Positions 13,520-26,700 of a stretch of DNA of 64,000 nt are shown one piece after another. The position numbers were made by a program, and so were the translations under genes. Each line of letters opens with the position of its first letter. The first letter of the stretch is position 1. Source of the stretch: Rotaria socialis. Taxonomy: Eukaryota > Rotifera > Eurotatoria > Philodinida > Philodinidae. The notes under the pieces were generated by a model. It was not told the origin of the DNA. It did no database searches and was given only the letters and a program-made list of their open reading frames with translations. The stretch spans positions 186,001 to 250,000 of the forward strand of contig CAJNYU010003219.1 in NCBI GenBank assembly GCA_905331475.1, in the 5' to 3' direction.

Positions 13520-15786
13520 TCAAGGTAATTGCAAATAATTTTTTTCTGCGTAATAGATTTCAATACTATCGTAAATTTGTTTGATTGTTTTTATAAATAT
13601 CTTATATTGTTCTATCATCTCCGATTTATGTCCATGAAAGATTACCTCTTCCAATTGTTTACGCGATGGCAATGCATGAAATCCAACTTTGACTGTTGTA
13701 CGAATAAGAAATCCATCTAAAGAAAATCAATACTTTTTTATGAAGCCTAATCATACAAATTATCCGTTGAATTGGATTTAAATTACTAGTATCTAATAGA
13801 AATACATTCAAACTGAATATGTACGCTATAAATGTTTTTAAAGCTGACTACGTGAATCTGAATCGTTTGATTATTCTTCTCTAAATAGTTTGTCTTTTCG
13901 GACAACAAGAAAATTTCACCAAAAATAATGAGTGATTTTTTTGATGAGTTTTGCTTCACTAAACAGGCCCGATTACAACTAGAATTTTCATAAAATTTAT
14001 TGTATCTCTATGATTTATCTACAAAATTAAATTTCAACTTAAAAATATAAAGAAATTTGTATTACTATATAAAATTTTCGAATATATTCAAAGTTTGAAC
14101 ATCAATATCTAAAATTATGCTATGAGAAAAAAAAGGAATTCTATTCATATATTTTTATTTGATGTTAGTGATCTAGTTAGATTTGGTTTCAATATAATTC
14201 TCAATTCTGCCACTCGAGTTGGCTACTGAAAAATAAAAGATCTCTACTAAAGTCAAACGATGAAATAGTTAATCTTTCTTTTTTATGTACTTAAAAAGTG
14301 AGTACACTCTAGATTCGATCAGTGTGTCCGTCCGGCCGTTAACACGATAACTCTTGAAAGCCTCATGCAATTGTCATGAAATTTTGTACACAGAATGATC
14401 TCATCAATATCTCAGTCGAGTTCGAAGATGAAAACAATTACACAAAAAATATCCTTATTTTCTATGTGAATAGTGACCTATTCGATTTTATTATAATTTT
14501 TTTCTCAAACGAAAAGATTTATCATAATCAAAATAATTCTTCAACTGTCATGTACCATTAGATAGGGAATTTTATGGGCTGCAAGGTGATGCTAAATTAT
14601 TAGGGTAAACAGGTTACTCACAAGATTTCCTCTGTATCACAGTGTCGAAAAACTCATATATCTTGATAATTTGTCGGTGTGATATTTGTTTGTTTTTCAT
14701 ATGAGCAATACCAATCTTTTTAGAGTAAATAGAACTCGTCAAGAGCTATAAAATGATGCAACGTAATAAGGGTAGATATGCTGCGCCTAGTATTTCTTCA
14801 ATATCACATTTGTGAATAAATGTGGAAACATCGGATTTGAATCCGAGTGTTATGTATACTTCAAAAAGTAAAACTAATTGATGACAGATTGATTTTGATC
14901 AAACTATCTAAAAAAATGAAAAACAAAGTGAATATACCTTTTCACTGTTTGAGGTACACATAACACTCTGATTTAAATCCGAGGTTTTCGCATTTATTTA
15001 CTATATATTTTTGAGTTAAACTTACGATGATGATATAGTGTTGAATCATAAGCACTTGCTGCAATTGCTGCCGTACCATCGGATGCTGGCCGATCACTTA
15101 GACCTCGAAGAAATTCTTCAATAAAAATTAAAGCACGATGAAGTCTTAATAAGGTTCGAGCAAAATTATTTGAATTGGTTTTGATTAAATTGTTGGCCGT
15201 TTCATAATCAATAGCTTTCTGTATTGTATCAAAATGTTTTATATCACCTTTATCTTTATCGACAAAATCTTGTAAAATAGTTAATTTTTGTACAACATCA
15301 TCTTTAACAAATTTGAATACTATGCCCAGTTGATCAAAGAATCTATTAGGAAAAAACAAGAGAGTCATATTTTCTTAACGGTACAAATTAACAGTAATAA
15401 ATTATATTAGTTCTTCTTCCTAATGTTTTATTTATTTGTACTTTTATTGTCAATGTGAAATATATGAATTCGTCATGAAAAGAAACTTACTTTGACAATT
15501 CTCGATAGCCATTTATATATTCTTGTGTACCAATGGGTGATTTTGGATTTTGAGATTCCTTTAATGCAGTAATAAATGACTGATAAACACTTTGTACATC
15601 AAATCCACCGGATGATGAATAAGTTGTCCTGACAACAGGTTCAATGATATCAACTGATTGAGGTTCCCTTTCGCCTATTGATGAACTTCTTGTTATACTA
15701 TCAGTACGTAAACGAAACGGTTGATTTAAAGCAGTACCATTGATTTCTGGTGTATCGACAGGTATTATAGCATCCATTTGCTTCAT
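13520..15786 (-). CDS. CPTP: Ceramide-1-phosphate transfer protein (GLTP-domain)
   Basis: Transfers ceramide-1-phosphate between membranes in the cytosol. Exons on the minus strand are 15786-15491, 15342-15026 and 13716-13520; phases close exactly to give 269 residues. The GLTP fold starts near residue 95 (KFFDQLGIVFKFVKDDVVQK). The residues known in human CPTP to hold the lipid headgroup and amide are present: Asp114 and Lys118 (DDVVQK), Arg161 and Arg165 (ARTLLRLHRAL) and His205 (HHHGFLIR). The chain ends in Leu-Pro-stop as in the human protein. An N-terminal Ser/Thr-rich extension of about 90 residues is longer than in human CPTP (214 aa); the exact start (ATG 15786 or 15777) is uncertain and an upstream exon is possible. 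The second intron, 1.3 kb, carries a foldback element. Family assignment is firm. Confidence 0.93.
14325..14370. repeat. Possible dispersed-repeat fragment in CPTP intron
   Basis: A GTCCGTCCGGCCGTTAACAC segment followed by ACGATAACTC stands out in base composition from the surrounding intron. Similar TCCGTCCG...AACACGATAACT strings recur as dispersed repeats in other invertebrate genomes, from memory. Repeat status cannot be shown from one copy. Confidence 0.3.
14815..14998. mobile_element. Foldback/MITE-like element in CPTP intron 2
   Basis: Two arms of about 55 bases (14815-14870 and 14944-14998) are inverted copies of each other with a few mismatches, separated by a loop of about 73 bases. 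The arms share blocks such as GAGTGTTATGT and ATCGGATTTGAATCC. There is no coding capacity. The element ends 27 bases before the exon boundary at 15026. No clear target duplication was seen. Confidence 0.75.
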
Positions 15787-18744
15787 AAAATTATAAAAAC
15801 GTATGTAAAATTGAAATAACAAAAACAGAAAAACAACACTTGACAAATAAACAAGTAGTTAATTCTATTTTTCTGTATGTATATAATCAATAATTGAAAA
15901 TATATAATAGCAAAAAAAAAGCAGTTCAAATTAGCTAATGACTCAAATGATCTAGATTCAAAGGTTCTCGTGTATCGTGACTAGGATAAACGATAATCAT
16001 GAGGTTGACTGATCATCAGCTTTATTTTGTAGCCAACAGAAAAATATTGTCTAGATAGATGGCATACATTTCCAATTCAATGGCATACGGCAAAAATAGA
16101 ACACACTGATATATAATATAATAGTGTATTAAAATATGTATGTGGAAAGAAAACGTTTGAAATTTAATTAATGCCATTGAAATCTAAAATTTAGTCTAAA
16201 AATATTGTTAACATGGTTCACGTATTATAAACAAAGAAGTTTTTTGTTTGTACTAGGCATTTAAAAAATAAAAGCGATATTTTTAATGTCAAATAAATAT
16301 TTTTCCCTTAAATTCTCTGTATTTCTTTTCGCATTTTCTCTATAAGGCCTGAAAACATATTAATATCTTGAAATGGAAATTAGATAAAGTTGTTTCTTAC
16401 ATATTTTTTAACGCTTCACTTAAGAATGGTTTATTGAGTCAATAATGATATATATATATATATATATACTTATTCGTGCACAGTTACATTCTTCTGCTAT
16501 TCTTACTTTTTATTAGAGAGACGAAAACAATTATTGTGTTCTACAAGCTTACCACCGATTTCCTGTTCTCAAAGCTTGTTGTGAAGGAAATGAGTAGATT
16601 ATCAGGTTTAAGAGAAAATATTTTCCTGACTGAAATAAATTAGAAATCCTCTGAAAGAGATTTCCAACAATTAAATGTAAATATATTTACAACAATAGTA
16701 GATAAAAACAGCGAATACTATTCAGAATGTTATGATAGCAATCTATTTTAAGAGGTTGATCTACTTTTAAGCTATAATTCTTCTTTTCTTTTAGAAAGGT
16801 ATATACGTATTTACATATATTATTAAGATAGATTGGGTAAAAGATAAAATAGTCAACAGCTAGTATAGTTTTTCTTTTTTTTCCATAGAATCGAAGATAA
16901 TAGAAGAACACTTGCTATGTCTATTAGATCAGTCAGTTCGTCGAAACCATATAAAACTAAATCATTGAATAGAATGAGTAATCATGCACCCTTATTTTCA
17001 TGATAAATAGGATAAAGATTTTTTTCAAGCAATGTAAAGAATCATTCAGCATTTGTTTTTTCATTTCTCGCCGCTCTTTCCTTTTGTTAGCTGGATTGTG
17101 TCAGTAATATTATTTTGATGTTCTATATTGCATTGAATACTGTCTTTTTATTTATTAGTAGTAAGTTGTAATATAAGATAAGATAAGATATATTCGTTCA
17201 ATGAGATTTAGTTGTTTTTGTGTTTCTATATGCCCTTTTTCACTGATTATATTATCACTTGTTTTTCTTGTGTTTTATCTTAAAAACTTTGCCCTTATAG
17301 TGATAATTATAATAACAAGAAAGAGAACGTCAACAAAAACAAATAGCCACAATTCTAAGTATATTTTTGCTAGGAAACATCCATATTTTTTTTTTATCAT
17401 GGATCAACAAAACTTGCCGTCTTCATCTAATGATGTACACTCGGCCTTATCTTATTTCTCATCAATAAACGATTCCATTCATTCCGAGCAGCTTGTCATA
17501 GCTCGAATCAAGACCTTCTTTTTCTTCTGTCTCTTTCTGTTTCTACGTTGGTTGCTGCTACTGCTGCTGTTGTTGTTGCTGTTGTTATTGTCGTCATCGT
17601 TGCTAGTAGTATTATTATTACTATTATTCATAGTAATGATGAGCAGTATAGACAGACGCATTATTTCCATACGATTTTGGATGATTTTCTGAGGACAATA
17701 GTATAACTGACAAACTATTAACCTTTTCTTTAACACTCTTAAACATTGATCACTATCCTTAACACGTTTATATTATCGATCTAGGTTCAGCGAACATAGT
17801 TTCATGTTACAATACACATTATAATGTATATATATACATTTAATACTAAGAGTTCGAAGCATACATATCTTATTACTTTAATATGAGTAAGATCTTGTAA
17901 ACGAAAAATAATGGGATAGCGAAACAGATGAGTATGGTACGCATTTATTTGTATTTCCATATTATTTCCAAGCATATGTTAAGTATCAACTGAATTCAAA
18001 ATAAAAAGACCTTCACAACAAAAAAACAATATACATATACACGGAGAGAGAAAGAGAGGTGTATGTAAATATGACTAATGTGATTAATTAGTTGATTACT
18101 TACAGCCGTTTGATATTTACATGTAATACCTTCATTTTACCTTTCTTTCCTGTTCTTTTTCATTCATTTTTTTCGGATAAAAAAAATACTTCCTCCATTT
18201 TCCGGGTATGTCTCTTTCTTTCACTTTCTATCATTTATTTAGTATTTCTCCGAGACACTGAGTGTGTGAACGGAAAAACACTGAGCTCTCCCGTTCTTTC
18301 ACTTCTTTGCTATTTGTTTTTCATATTTCTCATAACAAACAACCCGACATGAGCTCTCTATTGCCGTCTTCTGTTATTACGATACTTACTTACGTTTTCT
18401 CTTTCTCATCATAATCACTATCATCACCATCGATAGCATGATAAATATATATATATATATATTCTATGAGTAGTATAGAAGCAGAAAAAGAAAGCAAAGA
18501 GAAACAGGCGATCTCTTTCCTGCAATAATGACATACCAGACGACAGTGAAAAAGAGAAGATCATTATATTGCATTTTCCTGTTCTATCGTAGATATTCAA
18601 TTCATTTGTTTTTTTTTCCAAATAGTTCGATTACAATATATTTATCAACATTATTTTCCCATTTTTTTTCTCGGCGATAATAAGAAAAAATTGTGAGACG
18701 GTGGTAATAGACGCATTGAATTTATTTACTATTCAGTTCCCTTG
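15787..18744. other. Intergenic region, divergent between CPTP and the orphan gene
   Basis: It holds the presumed promoters of the minus-strand CPTP gene and the plus-strand gene at 18745. An AT microsatellite sits at about 16448-16467, and a GCT/GTT trinucleotide tract at 17548-17630. An ATG frame at 17399 (MDQQNLPSSSNDVHSALSYF) has plausible codon content for about 38 codons before running into the trinucleotide tract; it might be an upstream exon of the orphan gene, but no phase-consistent join was established. Confidence 0.5.
17548..17630. repeat. GCT/GTT trinucleotide tract
   Basis: Imperfect CTG/TTG/TTA repeats that would read as poly-Leu on plus and poly-Gln/Asn/Ser on minus. It is not tied to a supported gene. 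Confidence 0.8.
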
Positions 18745-20104
18745 ATGGTTCTTTATTATGGCCTGTTGGCTCTTGAGACAGCCAACAACACGGTCGCTAC
18801 AGCCGCTGCTGCAAAAACAACAACAAAAACAATGCCTGAAATAGCATATGATCGAACAAATCTATCACGGAAACAGAAATATTTATCAAATTCAATTGGA
18901 AAAATCCCTTCATCCTCACTATCATCATCAAATTCATGGATTTATACAGAAGATTTAAGGAAACGCTTTGAAGAACGTTATGCGGACTATCGTTATGTAT
19001 TTGTACCGGTTTATATTGATCGTAAATCGGCTGCTCATAGTCTTAGTACCACAGCTATTCTATCTCAAAATGATCACGAAAATTCTTGGATTTATTCAAG
19101 ATCACTTCGCGATCATTTATTCTATTCAACATCAAAAATGTCTCTACCATTAACAACGAATCGATCATCATCAGCTAGTTGTGTAACAAATCATGGATTT
19201 ACACGTGATGAATTGCCGACTAGAAAAACTTTAAAATCAAGATTTTTCAAACGTCTATCATCGACACAAGACAAAACGGCAACAACGAATTTGTCATTGC
19301 CATCGTTACCATTTAGTTCATTCACTTCATCAATATCACCGTTTTCTACAAATAATTTAGTAAAACATCGTACAAGTGATGTTGTTGAAGAAGAAGATGA
19401 TGAAGGTGTCGATGATGAAAATCATTCGGCCCCACTTATCAAACATGGGTAAGTTTGCCAATATTTAAATAGAAAACGAGACAAACTACTTTTTTTCTAT
19501 CTAATTGACACATACTTTATTGTTGACATCAGAATCGATAATACAATGAAAAATAAATATTTTCTCAATACATACTATATTATATAGTTATCTCTCCGTA
19601 CGGCAAGAAAAGAAATAGAATCTGGTGAAGCTGTATCGTCGACAATTTATATAGAATGCATTATATCTACTTCAATCATTGTATGAGATTCATATGAATG
19701 CATTTTTTATGCTAAAATGAATGATTAGAGCAAGTATATAAAAATAGAATAAATTAATATTGAGAAATCTTTGAATATTAGTTTAATAAGGTTTCACAAG
19801 AGCGAAACATTCATATTATCATCGAGCAGAAATTGAAGTATTCAATCTCTTTTCTTTTTCTATTATTAAATCTAGTTCTATGGTACCATCATCATCATCA
19901 ATGTCACGTACAATAGCTGTATCATCTACACGCAGTAATACGATGATCAATCCAACAACTACTGATGCATTACCATTATCGACTATGCCTTCATCGAAGA
20001 CAAAACTATCAGTAAAACGTCCTACTAAACAGAACAATAAATTGACACGTCTACGCTCGTTTTTCTTCAAGTCATTTTCGCCATCGTCTTCCTTTTCTCA
20101 TACT

Positions 20105-20146
<42 letters not shown>

Positions 20147-20203
20147 CAACAACAGACAACATTATCATCCTCGTCGCTGGCTAATCGAATCCCGAGGACA
20201 TGA
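18745..20203 (+). CDS. Orphan Ser/Thr-rich protein with NSWIY motif repeats and a C-terminal poly-Gln tract
   Basis: Exons 18745-19448 and 19876-20203 join in phase (CATGG|GTAAGT to TCTAG|TTCT) to 343 residues. I do not recognise the family. Visible structure: an N-terminal Ala/Thr-rich segment; two copies of an NSWIY-x3-LR motif (residues about 64-79, NSWIYTEDLRKRF, and about 113-126, NSWIYSRSLRDHLF); two basic-aromatic motifs in Ser-rich context (LKSRFFKRLSS and LRSFFFKSFSPSS); an acidic patch (VVEEEDDEGVDDE); and about 17 glutamines from a CAG/CAA tract near the C-terminus. The serine-rich, motif-repeat style suggests an intracellular adaptor or disordered signalling protein; that is inference. 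The start is the first ATG of the open frame, and an upstream exon is possible. Confidence 0.7.
20106..20154 (+). repeat. CAG/CAA repeat encoding poly-glutamine
   Basis: About 16-17 Gln codons, first CAG then CAA, near the C-terminus of the orphan protein. The CAG part is a candidate for length variation. Confidence 0.92.
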
Positions 20204-20525
20204 GTGTACGTGTGTACGCACATGAGAAATAAAGAATAGAAGAGAAAAAAAAAGAACTTTCTTGTAGTGGCTAATTGAATCCATCTATTCATATATCCTC
20301 GTTCTTTCATAACGCAACATACACGATAAACTAAACTAATCGTGAGAGAAGCAAAAGAATGCTTTTAATTTTAATGGCAACTCTTCATTTAATAGACATG
20401 ATGATGATGCATTTATTATTAACGTTTTCTTTTCATTTAAAAACTAGAATGTTCATCCATAAAATGGTAATGGCGAAAAAAAGAAACAAAAAAATTATTT
20501 TTTTCTGTTCATTTCATTGTAAGAT
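20204..20525. other. Short convergent intergenic region
   Basis: About 320 bases separate the stop of the orphan gene from the DNAJC1 stop. It presumably holds both 3' UTRs. No other feature is seen. Confidence 0.6.
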
Positions 20526-23470
20526 TTAAGCCGTTTTTTTAGCTTTAACAATTTGTACTATATAACGATAACGTGCTAAACATTCTTCACGCGTTCTTCC
20601 CGGTATACAAGCAGCTATTTGTTCCCATCGATCAGTACCTGGTGTATTTTTTGGTATATTTTTTAATGCACATTCAAGTAGTTGTTGCTCAGCCTGTGAC
20701 CAATCAGAAATAGATTCGAATTGTGATCGTTCAGTAATTAAATTTTGATCGATCGTTACTGTTGATGAAAATGATGAATGACTGTCTTGAACAAGATTAC
20801 TATTATTATTATTATTTGAACCAACTGTATTTTGTATTTGTTTAGCCATATCTATGACTTGTGGTACGGGACGATCAATAACATCTGCAATTTTTTCCCA
20901 TCGTCTAGGCGTTCCAGGTGGAAATCGAACAATAGTTTTACATAGTAATTGTTTTTCTTCGTCTGACCATGAACGATTAGAATTTCGAGATTCTGATGAT
21001 TGATTATGTTCGGATGATAATGGTGAAGTTGCTGTTAGATAGGACACAACTGGCACATTTCTACTAGCAGCCATTTCTGGTATAATATCATTTATCCGAA
21101 CGACAGGAGATTTTTTCGTTGTTCGACAATCAGGATCTTCGTCATCTGCAGAAACACACTCGATTGATGGAGATTGTCGACGATAGCTTATAATTGTATA
21201 GAGAAGTTCTTTTAAAAATGGTATTAAAAATTGATGATTGACAAGAAAAAATGCAAATTTGATTGGTAAAATATCAGTCAATTGAGGTGATGGAACAGCT
21301 ATATGAAGAAGAAAAAAAAAGAAATTTCCTAGTTAAAGTTTATTTACATTTTTAGAATTTCACACATTCTATGAGAATACGAACTCTTGAAAAACTTTTA
21401 TGGCGAATAATTATTTTCTTGTGACATGATTTGATATAATATGACTAGAGATGTCACATTTTAATTTAAAAAAAATTATTAAATCGAGAAATAAATTTTC
21501 AAAAATTTAAATTTTAAATAAATAAAATATTTTTAAATGAAAAGTTAAATTTTAAATAAATTTAAATTTAATTGTTTGCCATTCAAATTAGCTAAATTTT
21601 GAAAACTAATAGATAAATATACTTTTTGACTTGATTGCTATTATTTCAAGTCAAATTTGAGTATGTTTTGTGTTTTCTAAAGTTAAAACTAGTCATTCTT
21701 CTATGAATTGTGCTATTAAATATATTTTTATTAGTATCCCAGTATTTTGAAGAAGAAAGATGACGGATTCTGCATAATCTGTAGAGAAATTTTGACAGTT
21801 TTGAACAAATATTAACCTAAAGTACTAGGTTTTCCTCTCATTTAATATTTACTATTATTAAAGTCATGTATTTCCCTCATAGTAATGATGAGCATTCATC
21901 CAAACAATTTATTAAAAGTTTAAATTTAACTTGAGAGAATTAAATTTAATATATAAATTAAATTAACTTTTCGCTAAATTAAATTAAAATAAAATAAACT
22001 GTAAGTTGACACCTCTAGATATGACCTTAGGAGTACTTTTATATAATGAAATAACTAAATGTTTTCTTTAACTTCCCATGTAATATTTTTTTCGATCAAA
22101 TAAAATTCCACCATTATTCAACAACTTAGTTTCAACATTTATGTTTTCTTAATGAGTTTCTGTCAGAATTCTGGCACTTAAATATTGCTTGTAATTAAAA
22201 CTCTAAATTTTGATAAAAACCTCAGTAAATCGATGAAACATAAAATAGTTCATATCGAACTTTTCATGAATAGATCAAGAAGAGTATCTTTGTCTTTAGA
22301 ACACTTCATGACAAATTCAATAATCCAATAATTAATACTAGCTATGAATAGGTCTGAATCGAACGTCAATGTGACATTGAGTTCTCTTAGATCATTGCTT
22401 GAGTTCTTGAAAAACCCTGTTTAACCAGTGGAGCAAATATATGTCCCTATCAATGATCTAGTCGGTAAGCTATAGGATAGTTGTTTCAAGACAAATAGCT
22501 ACTCATAATTTGTTCGAGTTCATTTCATGGCTAGCCGCAAAAAATGTTTGAAAATAATTCTTTTCGTATATTTGTTAATTACACTCAATCGTAGTGATTT
22601 CTACATAATAAGAATGAAGTTTTTAATTAAAACTAAGCTTGCATCTTTCATTCTTCAAATAGAAATTTATCAATAATTCTACTGTAATTTGACTGAGATT
22701 AATCTTTAAAATGGTCGATAATTCCTTAGACGAGATGATTTTCTCCCCTTTGATTACCTGGTATGATTCGAGCTAATTCTTCGTCAATCATGTTTTGATC
22801 GATATCTCTAATTTTATTCGATTTTTTCATTTTTTTTTCTAATCTTTTGCGAGCATCTACCGACTTTTCATTCTGAAATATATATAAAAAAAAAAGAAAA
22901 ACCATAAGAATTTTTACGTGTGAATAAATTGGTCTTACTTCACCATAGTTAAACTGGACTCAAAATATACAGCCCAAAGAACTAAATAGTGGCCAATAGT
23001 AAAAATTAACGTTAAAATTGTTAATATTTCCCAAGCACGCAATTTTTTAGCTCGTCGATAGTAAAATATTGGTTGATTCCATTTTGGCAATCCTTCTACT
23101 AGTATACGGTCATATCGAGTACGACGTTGTTCATCTTTCAAGATTTCATAAACAGCAACAAGATGACGAAATTTTTGTTCAGCATCTGCCTCATCAGATT
23201 TATCTGGATGCCAAAGAAGTGAAAGTTTTCTATAATATAAAACAACCAGAAACGAAATTAAAAAAGACATGCATCAAATAGCTTATTTTACCTGTATGCT
23301 TTTTTAATTTCACTCAATTCAGCTGTTTTGTCTACGCCAATAAAATCATAAAAATTTGTATTCACTCCAAGTTCTTCAACCAAATCAAATAAATCAAGTT
23401 CATAATTTTCCCAGGCACTTATAAAATCGATTCGAATAACCAATAAAAAAAGCAGTACGCACCATTTCAT
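20526..23470 (-). CDS. DNAJC1: DnaJ homolog subfamily C member 1, ER J-protein with two SANT domains
   Basis: Membrane J-protein that recruits the Hsp70 BiP to the ER lumenal face while its cytosolic SANT domains bind other partners. Exons (minus) are 23470-23292, 23229-22944, 22872-22758 and 21298-20526, giving 450 residues. Seen in order: signal peptide (MKWCVLLFLLVIRIDFISAW), J domain (about 38-102) with intact His67-Pro68-Asp69, one transmembrane helix (about 125-149), a basic linker, then SANT domains at about 304-352 (SWSDEEKQLL...RWEKIADVI) and 393-444 (DWSQAEQQLL...RWEQIAACIPGRTREECLARY). The second donor must be ATG|GTGAAG; the stronger-looking GTAAG six bases on would bring in a stop. 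The start ATG directly follows TTGCAG, a splice acceptor. It is shorter than human DNAJC1 (about 554 aa), mainly between the SANT domains. Intron 3 (1.46 kb) holds a hAT-like MITE. Confidence 0.93.
21446..22017. mobile_element. hAT-like MITE in DNAJC1 intron 3
   Basis: The ends are inverted: TAGAGATGTCA at the left and TGACACCTCTA at the right. They are flanked by AATATGAC (21438-21445) and GATATGAC (22018-22025), an 8-bp target duplication matching at 7 of 8 positions. The inside is very AT-rich with many TTTAAATTT strings and no coding frame. The 8-bp duplication and TAGAG/CAGGG-type ends are the hallmark of hAT transposons; this is a non-autonomous copy of 572 bp. Confidence 0.75.
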
Positions 23471-23476
23471 CTGCAA
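23471..23476 (-). other. Candidate trans-splice acceptor of DNAJC1
   Basis: On the minus strand TTGCAG directly abuts the DNAJC1 start ATG after a T-rich stretch. No local 5' exon is apparent in the 303 bases up to the RIC8 stop. This fits addition of a spliced leader to a downstream gene of an operon; an ordinary 5' UTR intron is the alternative. Confidence 0.5.
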
Positions 23477-23773
23477 TCAAAATTTTCATTTATTTAGTTT
23501 TGTATATTTTTATCCAAAGACACAAAAAAGAATTCGAGCTGATGTAAATATAATATGCAAAAAAAACACACAACAATAAGAGTTAAATGACTAGTACACG
23601 ATCAGAACATGTAAAATATTTACATTTCTCTTTGTGAAAACTGACTACATACACACATGCACACTGTTTAATTATTTTATTTTTTGTTTCACGAGACAAC
23701 ATTCAGATCAAAAGTATTTTTTGTAAATTAAAACGAGAGTTTTTTGAAGTTAAGTTAAATTAAATTATTATTT
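23477..23773 (-). other. RIC8-DNAJC1 intercistronic region
   Basis: About 300 bases between two same-strand genes. AATAAA copies overlap the RIC8 stop at its right edge and a T-rich tract leads to the acceptor at its left edge. No other feature is seen. Confidence 0.55.
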
Positions 23774-26700
23774 TTATTTATTCGCCATTGTTTGACCACC
23801 GTCACCTTCATCATCACTTGATTCTGAAGCACGAAGATTATCATGATGATGAATACTTTTTAAATTGGCTTCACGAAGTTGAAGAACACTTTCAGCTGGT
23901 ACAGGATTTCCATTGGAATCCACAATCATTGGTTTTATAATACCATGACTATTAAAATAAATCAAAATTAAAATACCAAAAAACTCAAAACAAACAGTGT
24001 TTACTTTATAGCTTTATCTAAATTATTGACAAGTTTTTCAACTTCAACTATTTTTCGTTCTTCAGACCAATCTTTCATAGGATCTTCATGTCTCATTAAA
24101 TTGGCCCGGCCTGTAACTGGATCAATACTAAAAGAAAGGAAGACATATTAATTTTAAACAAAGTTGTTCAAGGGGCAAAAGCGGATTTTTGGGATGTTCA
24201 AAATCCCAAAATCCCATAAATTGAAAAGCATTTCCCCCTCTGTGAATGACGTAGTTTCGACCTGAAATTTTTCCCATATATAGGTTTCATGGTCCATAAA
24301 AGATCCTAAAAGTTTCAACTCGAATAAATGTTTCCTTTGTAAAATATTGAATTTTCAAAAAAACTGGACTTTCTGACCGTGCCGTGAAATGAGTATTTCT
24401 TGCGCATTCATTATCTTGAGAAGGAAACGTCTGTTTGCGCTGAAAATTCTAGTACATTCTAAGAATCATGAGACTTATATATGGAAAAAAATTCAGATGG
24501 AAATTCCATCATTCACGTTTTGGATTTTGGGATTTTCAAAATCCCAAAAAAAATCCCAAAATCCCAAAAAAAATCCCAAAATCCCAAAATCCCAAATCCG
24601 CCTTTCCCCCCTGATGTTCTTTCATGAAAAGAAATTTTCTATACCCATATTGATCACGTATTTTTTTATAACTTTCCGTGTCAGATTCATCTGAATCACT
24701 GGAATATTGCTCTTTATTTGCATTATACTGTGGACCAAGTAAACCAAAGTCATATAAAAGGCCAGCTGCATTTCCGTAACCTGTATATTTAATTAAACGA
24801 TCGACTAAAACAAATAATTGACAATTAAAGTATTTTTCTGTATTTTTTCTACATACCACTTTCTTTACAAAGGACGAATAGTAACTTTGCTGAAAGAGTT
24901 TTTAATTCAGGACTTGGATTTGTCATCATACGTGTTAATCTAAAAAGTTTACATTGAGAAAAAGAACGTCAATTCGAATGATGCTTTTCTGTTTTCAATC
25001 ATAATTTACTTATTCCGTAATTTTTGTCCTTCAGTTGGTAAATGTACAACTTCATCACTCAACGGAGGTAAGATAAATTGTCGACAAAATTTTCTAATCG
25101 TTCGATTTGATTGACACATAATGAGAAAAAGTTGAAGAACTGGTAACAAAGCTTCTTTTGCATTTTTTGTTCCCTAAACGAACAAAATCTTTGTTATTTC
25201 GAGTCATTATTTTTCTTTGCCATGTTTACTTCGCTTTTAGTGATGCGATGATCAAGAAAACGTAGAATGATATTAATAGCTTCCATATTTTTTCCGTTAT
25301 GCTCACCATTACCATTATCATCTTCTAATACAGCCGGTGAAAGTAACTCTTCGAAACAAGTTTTTGGCATATTTGTTAAAAGATTAACAATATGGCTAAA
25401 TATTAAAATGATTGAAATAAATATCGAGTCAGTAACATTCGATATCTTACTTTTGTAGTTCCATTTGTTTTTCATCATTCGGGCCGTAGCATAAAAGTAA
25501 TTCGCGAAGAATGCTAACTAATCTCATCAAATGAGCTTCTTCTTCTTCTTCTTGAATAGCGTACGAATGTGTTAAATTTGGTAAATCCACAGTTAAATTA
25601 TAGAGTGTTTTTAAAATTTCAATTAAATAATCAATATCATCATTTGATAAAGTTACACCTTGAAAAAACAATAAAAGTACTTATTTTTTATTTAATATTT
25701 AAATAGATTAGTTTCATCTGACTCTATCTTTCGAATAGATTTCATAAGTAGATTATTGAGTAGTTTAGCAACGTATTACAGATAATACTTTGATAAGCAT
25801 AAACACAAAATCGAAGCAAAACAAATTAATCTGTTTGAAATATATAATCTAGTTACAGACGTATGAAACCAAGTTTTATTGATCTCGGTAGTTGTCAATC
25901 TTTCATAGCTTATCTTCTACTAGATGATTTATAAAGTAATTAACTTAAAAATCATATAAATAACTCAACTGAAATCTTAAGTTTCAATTCGGACCACATT
26001 TGTCTTTTAGTTCTGATAAAATTCTAAATTTGGGTGTTAAATATATGTAATGCTAGTTAATCATTAATCGAATCAGTACTATTTTACAATAGTATGACAG
26101 CAAGACCCATCAGATACAACGATATATAGAACACATGCCCAACAGTGCTTTATCCTGTATGAACACCATGTCCCTCCGAATGGCAGATTTTCCCTTCTGG
26201 AGTTATTCACAATTGCAACATGTACTGTGTTTTTGTGCTCTCAAACATAGTTGTTTGCCCTCCTCGAGATTTTGAATCGCTCGTTTAGAAAAGAAAAATC
26301 TTGATAAAATATTAATATTCTATTAACTATCTGAATTAACTCTATAAACATCAAAAAAAGGCAATTTCATTTTTCTATCTTCCATTGATCTATAAGTAAT
26401 GTCAAATGAATTCACATGATTGAAAAAGATTCATATAAGCTGTAAAGAATCTCTCTTATGAAGAATACGTAATGCCTTCGCAAAAAAAAACACAACCTGA
26501 ATCTGCTGCAGCAGCAACAGGTTCACTTCTAGACAACATAATTTGATTGATGATTTCAAATAAATAAGAAAGACCATGAAATTTTTCTCGAACACGTTGT
26601 CTAAAAACAAAAAGTATAGAAATTTCATAATTGAAAACATAGAAAAACTTACCGTATATCGGCATTTAACGCAGTTAAAAGAAAAAGCATTCTCATATCG